A stretch of 60,000 nt of DNA, from contig OX442323.1 of assembly GCA_949358305.1 (NCBI GenBank), positions 5,024,001 to 5,084,000 of the forward strand, written 5' to 3'. Below the pieces are notes generated by a model. That model made no database searches, was not told the origin of the DNA, and was given only the letters and a program-made list of their open reading frames with translations. Each line of letters begins with the position of its first letter. Position 1 is the first letter of the stretch. A program made the translations under genes and the position numbers. The stretch is from Strigamia acuminata. Its lineage: Eukaryota > Arthropoda > Chilopoda > Geophilomorpha > Linotaeniidae. Shown one piece after another: positions 11,201-22,068 of the stretch.

Positions 11201-12947
11201 TGGCTAAATGTTGCAATTTATACCCGAGTTGCACTCAAGAAGGCACTTTACAAGGTGTACTCCCATTGGTCGAGCCAGTTTACTACAAACTCCAGACTGT
11301 GTACTACTACTAGGAGAAGTAGTTTTTATTTTTATTTATTGTTGTGATTGTTATGACTAGTTTAGTTAATGTTATTTTGATTGTATTTAATAAAAAATGT
11401 TATTTCCATCATTAAAATGAAGTTTTACACAATAAAAAAAGTCAAACTCATGTTTGTTGTGTTTATTGCTTACATCGTCTGGAAGTTTGAATTTTAGGCC
11501 GTTGCCTAGACAATCGATTGCAATGTCTGTACATTGTAATGCAATTCTGGTGTTTGGGTCTACTTTTCCGGATCACTACACCAGTAAACTGGCTCGACCA
11601 ATGGGAGTACACCTTGTAAAATGCCTTTTTGAGTGCAACTCGAGTATAGAAAGAAAATGTGCTCCAAAGTAAAAGTAAATGGAAGTTAGATTTATTTTAG
11701 TTACAATTTAAGTGGAAGGAATCTTCCAAATTAGTTGAAAGTCAACATCTTATTCGAGGTAAAAGATAATGGGAAAAATATTTTACTTTTTCTTACCTGC
11801 ATTCAAATTTCTCCACGAATATTCGGTACAAACATTTGTTGACACATTCCAGATATTCATTTTTTGTGATGCATGGAGTTTCTCTTGTGGCAAGAAACTC
11901 GTACTGTTTGGGGTCCATTAACATTGAAACTTGTGTTGCTCTGTACAGTATGTGGGTGTACTGAAAATCAACTGGTTCCGGAATTGTTATCTACAGTTGC
12001 AATGCAAGTTGAATATTCATTCAAGATTAGGAAGAAAAAGTCATTTACCAATACTGGTGATGTACCGCTCAATCTTAGTGGCCAGACGTGTGCAAGTAAT
12101 GTCCCAAAAACATATTTGTTTTTCAGCGGCTTTGCTAGTAATTTTTAAATAATAATAAAAAATAAAGAAAACAATTACCGGTAGTAAAAATCACCAATTC
12201 TTACTGAAATGGACTTGGCAATAAAAGCTATGACAACTTACTAAAGTCGAAGATGTGACATGTACCCCAAACAGATTGTTCAACTCTTACTAAGAATTCT
12301 GGGAAATTCTTGTCACCCTGAAAAAAAAATGCATTAAAATTTAAAAATAAATTTTATAGAATTTCTAATGCTACATTGAGTATGACGATTATTTAATAAT
12401 CAAATTGTTGCCATCTTAAGATATTTTGGTCACTTACAAGTTCACTGGAGTTTCCAGATGTGTAGATGTTTTTGGGTTTAAATTCCGCATTTTTAATAAT
12501 TCTTCGATAATATTTGGAATCCCAAATTTTAGACAGATCCACGTTCTTTCGCGCAAACATCCTGTAAGCCGGATTGATTGCATCCCCGACATGTGCCTTG
12601 CCTTTTTCGGCGATATGTTCTATCCAGAGGTCGATCACGTAGTCGTTTTCTAGGCAACATATTTTGATGGTGGGGAATTCGACGCTTTCGACGTCTTTGT
12701 AGAGGATGTTCACAGCTCTCGGTTCGCCAAGAAAGTAGAATAATCTTTCCTGCGATTGGTAGCAGAAAATGCATATGGAGCACAGAATGATGCAAAGCCA
12801 AACGATTCGTAAACCGAGGGCGTGTTTAGTATTAAGTACCTCTTGGAACTCGTCGAGTCCGATCAAGTTTTTTTCATTGAGTTCCAGTTGTTTTTTCACG
12901 TGGTATCGAATTCGGCTTCGCAATTTCAGTAGCGTCAATCCTCTCAT
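8286..12947 (-). CDS. Two-domain (concatenated) DEG/ENaC channel, copy 2, 807 aa
   Basis: Ten exons: 12438-12947, 12242-12317, 12049-12134, 11797-11990, 10356-11154, 10211-10295, 10068-10144, 8929-9027, 8734-8843, 8286-8673 (2424 nt, 808 codons with stop). Exon sizes and phases equal those of copy 1 apart from in-frame indels. Subunit A N-terminus reads NTKHALGLRIVW before TM1. Exon 2 gives WGTCHIFDF. Exon 5 (799 nt) carries A-TM2 with GLFLGLSLLS, the linker with HGSTKWLRW, and B-TM1 followed by YPNAIFCGLN. Exon 10 carries CSCPLPC, B-TM2 (GLNLGLSLL) and tail KYVSMLKH. Donors are canonical (GTAAGT, GTGAGT, GTATGT). Intron 4 holds a 426-bp MITE and intron 7 a TIR element of about 980 bp. Subunit fusion inside one exon is seen directly. 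Channel activity is inferred from the family. Confidence 0.87.
9068..10048. mobile_element. TIR element of about 980 bp in intron 7 of DEG copy 2, with a GC-rich insert
   Basis: The left end atgcctagttcacacttgaa is the imperfect reverse complement of the right end (about 10010-10047). Copies 1, 3 and 4 lack it. The interior carries a GC-rich block (9411-9935) unlike its surroundings. It ends in tacccctaaacaacaataaa, matching the tails at 17280-17330 and, inverted, near 14800, so a retroelement tail appears nested in the TIR element. Confidence 0.6.
11221..11646. mobile_element. TA-flanked MITE in intron 4 of DEG copy 2
   Basis: Inverted ends of about 65 bp begin TACCCGAGTTGCACTCAAGA and end with the complement at 11646. 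TA is present on both sides (11219-11220, 11647-11648). Copies 1, 3 and 4 show an unoccupied site near ttgcaatg(t)agaaa. The interior shows no coding capacity. Confidence 0.8.
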
Positions 12948-12959
12948 CGTGTGCGGGGG

Positions 12960-13600
12960 AAATCTGGAGTTTGTAATTAGAACACCTGCATTCGATTATT
13001 TGCTGTAATCTAACCATTTTCAACTTTGACAAACTTTATACACTTTATAACTAAAACATTTATTTCAATTTTCAATGCAATGTTTACACAAGAAAGCAAA
13101 GAGTTTGCGATAGTAAACGATTTCAATGTTAAAATTCAAAAGAAGGCTTATGTCAACATTAAAATTGCAGCTAAAGCAAATAAGTCTTTCAGTGTTTATA
13201 ATTCTAAAGAAGGTCTGTGTCAACGTTAAAATTGCAATTAAAGCAAATAAGTGTTTCAACGTTTATAAATTCAAATTCGTTTCAATGAATAAATGCGAAC
13301 AGAGTAAACATTACTGTGACAGTTTCTATTCATATTATAATTTCCTTTCATGGAACTTTGAAAGAAGAAGGCAGTGCAACTTGTTCTCTTTTAAATCAAT
13401 CGGGAAAAAACCGTGAAATGTAAATCCAACGCAACTTCTTTATAAGGAGTAAATTCAAAACTAGAAAATTGATTAATAAGGTCAAAAGTTTTAGTTACAT
13501 ATGACAGAAGAAGAGCAAAAATTGTTGTGACCTCAAATGTTCACCTAAATTTGGGTAAAATTCCCATAATTATTTGCCTTATTAATTTATTATATTATAA
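12960..13600. repeat. Duplicated 5' flank of the DEG units
   Basis: This stretch is nearly the same as 20070-20600 and, more diverged, 32280-32744. It contains internal direct repeats of about 70 bp (aaattcaaaagaaggtttatg, then attaaaattgcag). It lies just upstream of exon 1, so it probably includes the promoter, but I could not pick out core elements. A short upstream ATG (aaaATGGTTAGATTACAGC) is out of frame with the main start in copies 2 and 3. Confidence 0.55.
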
Positions 13601-14136
13601 TGGTTATCATTAGAATTGTGTTTTTTGCCATGCACCTGTTGCGCTTTAGGCTGCCCTGGCATTTTGAGCCCTGGATTGAGGGGTTGCTAAGACGAACTCC
13701 AAAATTTGCACCGTTGCTAGGGCTGAAGCGTGCCTTGGCACACGCCACGCCTGCGCACTGGCTTTTTTTCCGGCCCGAATTCGGAGCAATAATTTCAGTT
13801 ATTGCTCACTCTTGCATTTTCCCTCACACCGTTCACATCGACACAGCTTTGTTCAACCTCCAAAACACTGTTTTGTCCGTGATCCGTGAGTTTTTGCCAA
13901 GTTTCAACTTGATTCGTCCGAACCAACGTTCAGACGAATCCTTTCCGGACGCCGAAGACGACGCGCAACGGCCCAACCCACCGTTGCTTTCGCCGCCGCC
14001 CAAAGACCAACGTGCCGACGCCGTTGAAGATCGACGCCAACCAGCCGCCGAGGACAGCGGAGCTTCCACCGCCGCTCCTCGACCTGTTGCCGACGATAAC
14101 GTTCCGGATTGCAGTGGATCTCCAGTCAGGTTTTAA
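13600..14136 (+). other. Unidentified GC-rich open segment (178 codons)
   Basis: This is an open frame in a locally GC-rich island, rich in Pro, Ala and Arg toward its end. No family was recognised. The minus strand is also open over part of it, so the length may simply reflect GC content. It may be the 5' region of a retroelement. No splice signals or homologous copy in the array support it as a host gene. Confidence 0.2.
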
Positions 14137-14266
14137 CAATCAGCGGTACCCGTCGTTTGACTACTTGCCTTTGTTGGGAATCTCCCGTTACAATCTAGGG
14201 TTTAACCCAAGATTTCCAGTCCGGTCAGGCTTAGCAGCAACAAAATACAACATAAATATTCGACAG

Positions 14267-14557
14267 CAGGGTTTCCCAAACGGTGAGGCGCGAGCTGATT
14301 ATTGGTGGGGCGCACCCATCATACATGCCTAAATAAAACAAGCTTATTTTGCAAACTTTTGTAAACTTTTAAGCAAAACTATATAAAATTATATAAAAAA
14401 TTATAGAAAGTTTTATGCAAAATTATATAAAAATTTCTTTTTGTCTTTTTAGTAGTATATTTTTTAAAAATTTAATGCACTGGTAGATGAAGTGGGGCGC
14501 AGAAGGTCGCCTTGCTTAAAAAGTGGGTGGCGATGCTAAAAAGTTTGGGAACCCCTG
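14267..14557. mobile_element. hAT-type MITE, 291 bp
   Basis: The left end is CAGGGTTTCCCAAAC and the right end is the complement of CAGGGGTTCCCAAACTTTTT, a classic hAT terminus. Flanking octamers ttcgacag and ttctacgg match at 6 of 8 positions. The interior is AT-rich and non-coding. Confidence 0.75.
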
Positions 14558-14770
14558 TTCTACGGGAAATGGTCACTAGAGGGCCAAGAGAGAGTGGGCA
14601 CACGTGTAACCAATTATGATGTAAACATTTATGACTGTACAGGTGAGGGACCTGGTACTGTACTCAAACAGGCAGAAGGACAGAAAGTTTGTGACAGTGT
14701 CATCTTATCGAGGGCAACCTAGGGACGAGTTACCCTTGGATGGGACGCACCTTACGTAAATAAGGACTAA

Positions 14771-15130
14771 AGACTCCAGATTGTTGGGTTTTGTGGCCTT
14801 TAATCTCGTTGTCTAGGGGTTGGTGATCCCCAGTCTAACCCATGTGCTGGCCGTGTCTCTTGGGCATGCCACACAGGGAGGTAATCCCCATGGATGACGT
14901 GGTCAGTATGCTTTACTATTCTGGCGTATTTTCCTCGGTCCATGCTGCCACACATGGAGGCTGTGGTGGATTCAACATCGCACCACTGAGCGTTGCAGTG
15001 GTGAATAGGGAGGAGGGTGGAGCAGCGCAGACGATGATTGCTCTCGCTGGCTACCATGGAAAACTCTCTTCCCACTCTCTACTCCCTAGGCGGAACGCGG
15101 AAGGTCGAAACTTGGACCGCGGTGACGTTT
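14771..15130 (-). mobile_element. GC-rich dispersed repeat (retroelement tail), inverted copy
   Basis: Read on the minus strand this matches 16900-17330 in blocks (ctattcaccactg, acgctcagtg, cctccatg, gaccacgtca) and ends in the same tail cccctagacaacg before an attaaaggcca run. Three copies in the window share this 3' end (also 9411-9935). A shared 3' tail with variable 5' extent is typical of LINE or SINE copies. No reverse transcriptase is visible. Confidence 0.5.
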
Positions 15131-15235
15131 TAGCAACGTTTTTCCCTTGGTTTTGTTTGTTTTCCGGTGTTTTTTTTGTTTTTCCTGTTTTTTTCTTGGT
15201 ATTTTTTTAGTTTAGTTTTTTAGTTTATGTAGCCC

Positions 15236-15300
15236 TACACCAGTGAATAGGCTCGACCAATAGGAAGAGGTCATACTCTAACAGTGAGCCAGAGTGTAGG
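15236..15300. mobile_element. Partial MITE related to that at 1246-1683
   Basis: ccagtgaataggctcgacca and agtgagccagagtgtag resemble one end of the 1246-1683 element. The partner end was not found nearby, so it is probably a broken copy. Flanking sequence to about 15610 contains nothing I recognise. Confidence 0.4.
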
Positions 15301-16072
15301 TTGCAAATTACAATGAAATCCAAATGATGGATTAGCAGATACGTGCATTTACATTGATATCTTGACGTTTTTGCACATGCAAGGTGTTGTATCGTGGAGC
15401 CCGCTTCTTTAGCATTTTTATTAAAATTCCAAAAATGGTTTCACTACGATTGGGGAACTCGTGTTTTTGCACAAAACATCTTTGTTGAATTATAAGTACC
15501 TACGTTTTCATAAGTGACATTTTTTTGGTGTTTTTCATTGAAGATACGTTCAAAAAACCCAGCATTGGCCAATTGGCCTCTGATCGCGCGCGGACAACCA
15601 ATTGCGCGCGGGACAAATTTTTTTGGGAAAAATAACTTGCCTGGGTGAAGGAAATGAGACTACTGGATAATGATTTGCAAGAATTGTTGTTGTGGTTGCA
15701 GAAATTTTAATTTGTGAAGTGGAGTAGTAATGAGGTTTTTTTTAGAGTTTGTAAACATGTTTTTATTAGCTTGACAGATTGCACACGTTGGCACAAGTTT
15801 TAATTGACATCAATAATGCAATATTTTTAATTTTTGGTGATTTAGAGTGCATTTAAAATTGAAATTAGGTGCCTTTAATTTCATTTAAAAAAAAGTGAAG
15901 TTTGTAACATGAATTTTAATACTTTCAATAATTATAATTATAAATCGAATGAGTTGTGGTTATTTTAATCTGATTAATAGAAATTGGGGGTCCCCAAGTG
16001 CATTTTGCATTCAATGTGACAAACGTAGAAGAAAAACCTTTTAGAATTATTTATTTTATTATTTTTGTTTTT

Positions 16073-19000
16073 TTAACGCTTAAGCATTGAAACATATTTG
16101 AGAGATGAGTTAGCAAACATCGAGGTTTGGCGAATGAATGCCAGTAAGGACAAACCCAAATTTAAGCCCAAAATGTTTCCAAAGTCACACATGAGTGAAA
16201 TCAACCCATAAGCAAATTGCTCTACAATATTTTCGACTTTGTTGCTGAAAAAGTAATAATTGAGTATTGTTAAATACTCCATTCCGTTTGGAAATGTGTA
16301 GACACGCGTTGAGTAGAAGTCTTCTTCACATGGCACGGGGCAGGAACATTCTAGTGGAATGTTGGTATCCATCACTATTTTCATATAAACACTTCTTGCT
16401 AGTTTAGCTTCGGCTGCCGTTTTGCACGGTTTTGCATCGGTTTCATGCATAAACGGTAAACTGTAATGGAAATAAATTAAGGCACTAAAACAGTGATGCG
16501 AATTGAAGTTAATAATTACCTGCAGTTGACTTGATCTTGTATTTTCCTTGTAAAACAGGTTTTTTTGCATTGATAGAATTGTGCTGCTGGTTTAGTGCAG
16601 CTTTTCGCTTTTCGAGAAATGTGTTTAATCTGTAATACGGAGTTGCAATAAAGTGTTGAATAGGACGTAAACAATTTGCGAGATTTTATGAATGGCCCCA
16701 TTGACCACATACTTTGGTCATTTCGAATACCAATCCGTTAAGGTGGTCATTTGGAATTGATCTTTGGGATGAATAATCAATGAAATGGTCTAACGGTAAT
16801 TGCAGGTACACCTAAGAAATACAATAATGATGTGACCGTCAGGCCACCTGGGGTGACCCACGTCACTGCCACACAGCACCCACCATATGGCCCCAAGATC
16901 ACCCCCTCATTGGGTAAAGTGATCTAGCCCGGGGGAAGGAGGGATCAGAGTGGTGTGGGGAGGAGTTGCAGAGAGAGAGAGAGTGCGGACACCGACCAGG
17001 ACGGTCGTGTGTTGAGAGAGTCTGAGGTGTTGAAGTACCAAGGGGACAAGACGTGTCCCGGCTGTGAGGACTCTGCACTCCTTCCCATTCACCACAGAGA
17101 CGCTCAGTGCCATGGTGTTGGCCATGATGTAGCCTCCATGAGTGGCTACTGCGGGTCGTAAAAATTACGACATGAATGTAATGTTGAACCGACCACGTCA
17201 CCCATTGGGCTCCCGCCCAGTGCGACGAGTTGGTTGCCGGTGCGGCGTGCCTTCGTGGCACCCCCGCAACGGGTAGCGGGATTTCCCATACCCCTAGACA
17301 ACATAATAAAGGCCAACCAACCAATATCAGGGAGTCACCGTTATTTTACGTGAGTATGCGTCCCACACTAGAGTAATTAGTCCCCTAATTGCCCTAACGA
17401 AGACCATAGCAGTCACAATATGTAATTGTAAAGTTTTACTACACAATTAATATTGTTTAGGTAGAGTACATTCGAACTGTTAGCCGCGTTATTAGAAAGA
17501 TGATAAGTTGTCATAAGAGTAGTAAACATTCCAGCGATTGTTGTTGGATCTAGTATACATACATTAAGAGATAATTAGGATATTGAGTGGATTTTTATTT
17601 TGAAACTTTGTAGTTACGAAATACGAATTTGTGGCATTTTCCCACGGGAGTCATTGTCGTGCTCAAATTGGCGTCGCGGTGAGCAATACCCGGCAGGTGT
17701 TTCTAAGTTTACGAGTAAATTTTAATGAATTCTGTAATAGGACTTGTAAATAGAATACTGACCACTGACAACACGCCTTTGAAATCAAATTCGTAGGCGT
17801 ACGTCAGGTCCCAGAGTTTTTCTAGTGGTTTCACTGGGTGGGGCTTAATAATGTCAATCAAGTCCAAGATGTCAACAGGTCTACTTCCTGCTTTTACCTT
17901 CGTGTATTGGAAATACTCGGTCACAAATTTCGGATTTAAACCGCAGAATATGGCATTTGGATACGGTATGATTTCAATTTCTTCAATGACCATGACTACA
18001 CGGACTGGTTCTACCAAATACAATTGGATTTTCGTGATCGTCATGTATATGGACAGACATGTGCAGCAGGTCATGATAAACCAGCGCAACCATTTGGCAG
18101 ATCCGTGCAATTGAGGCTCGACTGGAATTTCGGTGGATCCGACGAGTTTGGCCACTTTTTTCTGCAGGGGATTGAGGCGCAAGGGTTTGGGTTTGCTTTT
18201 CACTTTATTTTTCAGCGATATTGCAAGTATGCTGAGAATGTTAGTTATCGAAAGCAAAGAAAGTCCTAAGAAAAGACCGAGGTTCCCGCCGACGTCGGTG
18301 AGAAGATTGATTGCATCGTAAGCCCAGATCTCGTGCACCGTTCTAATGTTATTAGCGACTATGCCAAAGGCCGCTATCATGCCGTATTTATCGAGTAGCG
18401 CCACCTGCAAGTAGCCGTTCAATACGCGGTGAGTGCATGTTCTTGCGCAGTTGCAGTCCTTTCTTTGACTCACGGTCATTACCAATTTCAGAGTGTTGTC
18501 AAACATTTCTTGTGTTTTTATTGAAGCGTTACACACATCCAAAGGAACGTGTTCCTTTGGCAGAAATGGAAACCTAACATTTGAAAACAGTTTGTTTTTG
18601 TGAGTTTCATTTGATATTGGCTTAATGTTGCAATGATAGAAAACGTGCTCCAAAGTAAAAGTAAATCAAAGTTAGATTTATTTTAGTTTCAATTTAGATG
18701 TACAAGTAAGGAATCTCCCAATTACTCGGAAGGAAACATCATATTCAAAGTAAAAAATAATGGGGGAAATATTTTACTTTTTCTTACCTGCAGTCGAATT
18801 TCTTCATGAATATTCGGTACAAACATTTGTTGACACATTCCAGATATTCATTTTTCGTGATGCATGGCGTTTCTCTTGTGGCAAGAAACTCGTACTGTTT
18901 GTAGTCCATTAACATTGAAACTTGTGTTCCTCTGTACAGTAATTGGGTGTACTGAAAATCAACTGGTTCCGGAATTGTTATCTACAGTTACAATGCAAGT

Positions 19001-20056
19001 TGAATATTCATTCAAGATTAGGAAGAAAAAGTCGTTTACCAATAATGGGGATGTACTGCAGAACACTCGTGGTTGGACGTGTGCAAGTAATGTCCCGAAA
19101 ACATATTTGTTTTTCAGTGGCTTTGCTAGAAATGTTTAAATAATAACAAAAAATAAAGAAAATTAGTAAAAAAAATAATAATTTTTTGTCAGGGGTGTGA
19201 GCATAGATTTTAAAAGTCAAGGGGGTTAACCAGAGTGTTAGACAAAATTTAATATCAACTGATTGGAATCACCAATTCTTGCTGATATGGACCTGGCAAT
19301 AAAAGAAGAATACTTGCCAAATTCGATAACGTGGCATGTACCCCAAACAGATGCTTCCACTCTTTCTAATACTTTTGGGAAATTTTCATCCGTCTAAATA
19401 AGAGACCAAAACAGAAAATCAATTCTTATAGTTACTAACTTAATTTTACAATCGGTATGACCATTATTTGATGATTAAAATCATGGAATTCATGTTCAAA
19501 TAGTCACCAAAATACTAACGATCAAATGGATTAAGATGTTTTGGCCACTTACAGTGGAGTTTCCAGATGAATAGGTGTTTTTGGGGTTAAATTCCACGCT
19601 TCGAATTATTCTATGATAGTGTTTGAAATCCCAAATTTCATTCAGATCCACGTCCTTTTGCGCAAAGAACTTGTAAGCCTGATTTACGCAATCCCCGACA
19701 TGATACCTGCCTTTTTTGGCGAGATAGTGTCTCCAGAGGTCAATCACGTAGTAGTTTTCTAGGGAACATATTTTGATGGTGGGGAATTCGACGCTTTCGA
19801 CGTCTTTGTAGAGGATGTTCACAGCTCTCGGTTCGCCAAGAAAGTAGAATAATCTTTCCTGCGATTGGTAGCAGAAAATGCATATGGAGCACAGAATGAT
19901 GCAAAGCCAAACGATTCGTAAACCGAGGGCGTGTTTAGTATTAAGTACCTCTTGGAACTCGTCGAGTCCGATCAAGATTTTTTCATTGAGTTCCAGTTGT
20001 TTTTTCACGTGGTATCGAATTCGGCTTCGCAATTTCAGTAGCGTCAATCCTCTCAT
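16073..20056 (-). CDS. Two-domain (concatenated) DEG/ENaC channel, copy 3, 810 aa
   Basis: Ten exons: 19553-20056, 19318-19393, 19040-19125, 18788-18981, 17763-18573, 17618-17702, 17470-17549, 16713-16811, 16520-16629, 16073-16460 (2433 nt). Phases close throughout. Exon 5 is 12 nt longer than in copies 1, 2 and 4 (extra residues in the extracellular part of subunit B) and exon 7 is 3 nt longer, both in frame, which supports selection on the reading frame. Subunit A has HALG before TM1 and GLFLGLSLLS in TM2. Subunit B has HGSAKWLRW, YPNAIFCGLN, CSCPVPC and GLNLGLSLL. Intron 2 starts GCAAGT rather than GTAAGT, a GC-AG type donor with an otherwise ideal consensus. Exon 1 is almost identical to copy 2 over its first 110 residues and then diverges in the early extracellular region. 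Intron 7 carries a GC-rich repeat (16829-17330). Confidence 0.85.
16829..17330 (+). mobile_element. GC-rich retroelement-like repeat in intron 7 of DEG copy 3
   Basis: The 500-bp GC-rich insertion is absent from the same intron of copies 1 and 4. It ends tacccctagacaacataata, then aaggcca and aaccaacc, the tail shared with two other copies in the window. Both strands have open frames of 70-140 codons without recognisable domains. They look like composition artefacts. Confidence 0.5.
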
Positions 20057-20619
20057 CGTGTGCGGGGGAAATCTGGAGTTTGTAATTAGAACACCTGCAT
20101 TCGATTATTTGCTGTAATCTAACCATTTTCAACTTTGACAAACTTTATACACTTTATAACTAAAACATTTATTTCAATTTTCAATGCAATGTTTACACAA
20201 GAAAGCAAAGAGTTTGCGATAGTAAACGATTTCAATGTTGAAATTGAAAAGAAGGTTTATGTCAACATTAAAATTGCAGCGAAAGCAAATAAGTCTTTCA
20301 GCGTTTATAAATTCAAAAGAAGGTTTATGTCAACATTAAAATTGCATTTAAAGCAAATAAGTCTTTCAGCGTTTATAAATTCAAATTTGTTTCAATGTAT
20401 AAATGCGAACAGAGTAAACATTATTGTGACAGTTTCTATTCATATTATGATTTCCTTTCATGGAACTTTGTAAAGGACTAAGCACCGTGCAACTTGTTCT
20501 CTTTTAAATCGATTGGGAGTAAAAACGTGGAATGTAAGCTCAGTGCAATTTCTGTATGAGGAGTAAATTTGAAACTAGGTAATTGTTGAATAAGGTTAAA
20601 AGTGGAAAAGTAAAAATCA

Positions 20620-21010
20620 CGGAAGTTGGCACAACATTACATTAGCGATAGTCTATGGACGGACCGATACCCAATGTTAAAGTTTCTCAAAATCTATACC
20701 TTCGAATTATCTGAAAATTGGCCAGCGTGTCACCAGGAAGATTTTATTGTTTGGGATAAAAGCACAGACACTTAACTCTTGCAGACTGGGTGCTGCAGCA
20801 GCTCGAATCTCAGAAAATGTCAAAATATGCCTCCAAAATACAAAAAATTATAATCTCAAAGTCAATACCTTGGAATTTTTTGAAAATTGGCTGGCATGTA
20901 GTCAGGAGGATCCTATCGTTTGATTTAAAAGCTCAGACACCTAACTCTTGCAGGCTGTGCACAGTAGCAGTGCGAATCTAAAAAAAATGTCAAAATATGC
21001 CGTCAAAACA
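20620..21010. repeat. Two-copy tandem repeat of about 170 bp
   Basis: Segments starting near 20680 and 20850 repeat with drift: aaattggc, cttaactcttgcag (cctaactcttgcag in the second) and aaaatgtcaaaatatgcc recur in order. No gene is evident. The stretch from 21010 to about 21500 shows nothing recognisable apart from AT-rich runs. Confidence 0.5.
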
Positions 21011-22068
21011 TAAAATAGTCAACATCTCAAGTTTTTTGTAAATCATCAATGGACGACCACATTTAAAATGACCACTTTTTTCTGGCACTGTGAATAGTCG
21101 CCAAAGACAGCTGTCACTACACTCATGCCCTGGACACATGCTAATTATTATTTGGACTGGAGAATTATTATAATTATTATTCTGCCTGGACAGTTATTAA
21201 ATTGTTGTTTTATGATGAGAGAAACATGAACCGGTGACAGAAAAACTGTATGTTTTTACATTTAATTATACACATGGTGTTGCTTGTACAAAAGCAAATT
21301 ACTGGTTTGCGGTGTTGAGTTTATCAAAACAGGGAGAACATCTGAAGCAGCAAGTCAATCAATCCATTTGACTGTTTAAGAGAAATTTAAACTAAAAGTT
21401 CATTTTCATTTTTCCAAAAATATAATAATAAAATTCAAGTTCATGTATAACTTCTTTACAAATATTAATTGCGCGCGGGGCAAAGTTTTATTTATTTTAT
21501 AGCGCTCGGAGGCGCTATTGGAAGATATACGGTACTTGGTTGTGACTGAAGTTTTTTTGGAAAAGTGACTTGCCTGGGTGATGGAAATGAGGGTAATGGA
21601 TAATGATTTGCAAGAATTGTTGTTGTGGTTGCAGAAATTTTAATTTGTGAAGTGGAATATTAATGAGTTTTATTTTTAGAGTTTGTAAACATGTTTTATT
21701 AGCTTGACAGATTACACACGTTGGCACAAGTTTTAATTGACATCAATAATGCAATATTTATAATGTATAGTGATTTAGAGTGCATTTAAAATTGAAATTA
21801 TGTGCGTTTAGTTTCATTTAAAATTGAAATTAGGAGCGTTTAGTTTCATTTAAAATTGAAATTAGGTGCGTTTAGTTTCATTTAAAAAAAGTGAAGTTTG
21901 TAACAAGAATTTTAATACTTTAAATTATTATAATTGTAAATTGAATTGGTTTTGGTTATTTTAACCTGATTAATAGAAATTGGGGGTCCCCAAGTACATT
22001 TTGCATTCAATGTGACAAGAGTAGAAGAAAAACCTTTTACAATTATTTAGTTTATTATTTTAGTTTTT

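Noticed and set aside
12426-12653. Other-frame and opposite-strand frames across DEG exons 1 and 5
   Set aside because: Their conservation is explained by the real frame beneath them.
16899-17324. 141-codon minus-strand frame in the GC-rich repeat
   Set aside because: No domain, and disrupted in the related copies near 9.5 and 14.9 kb.
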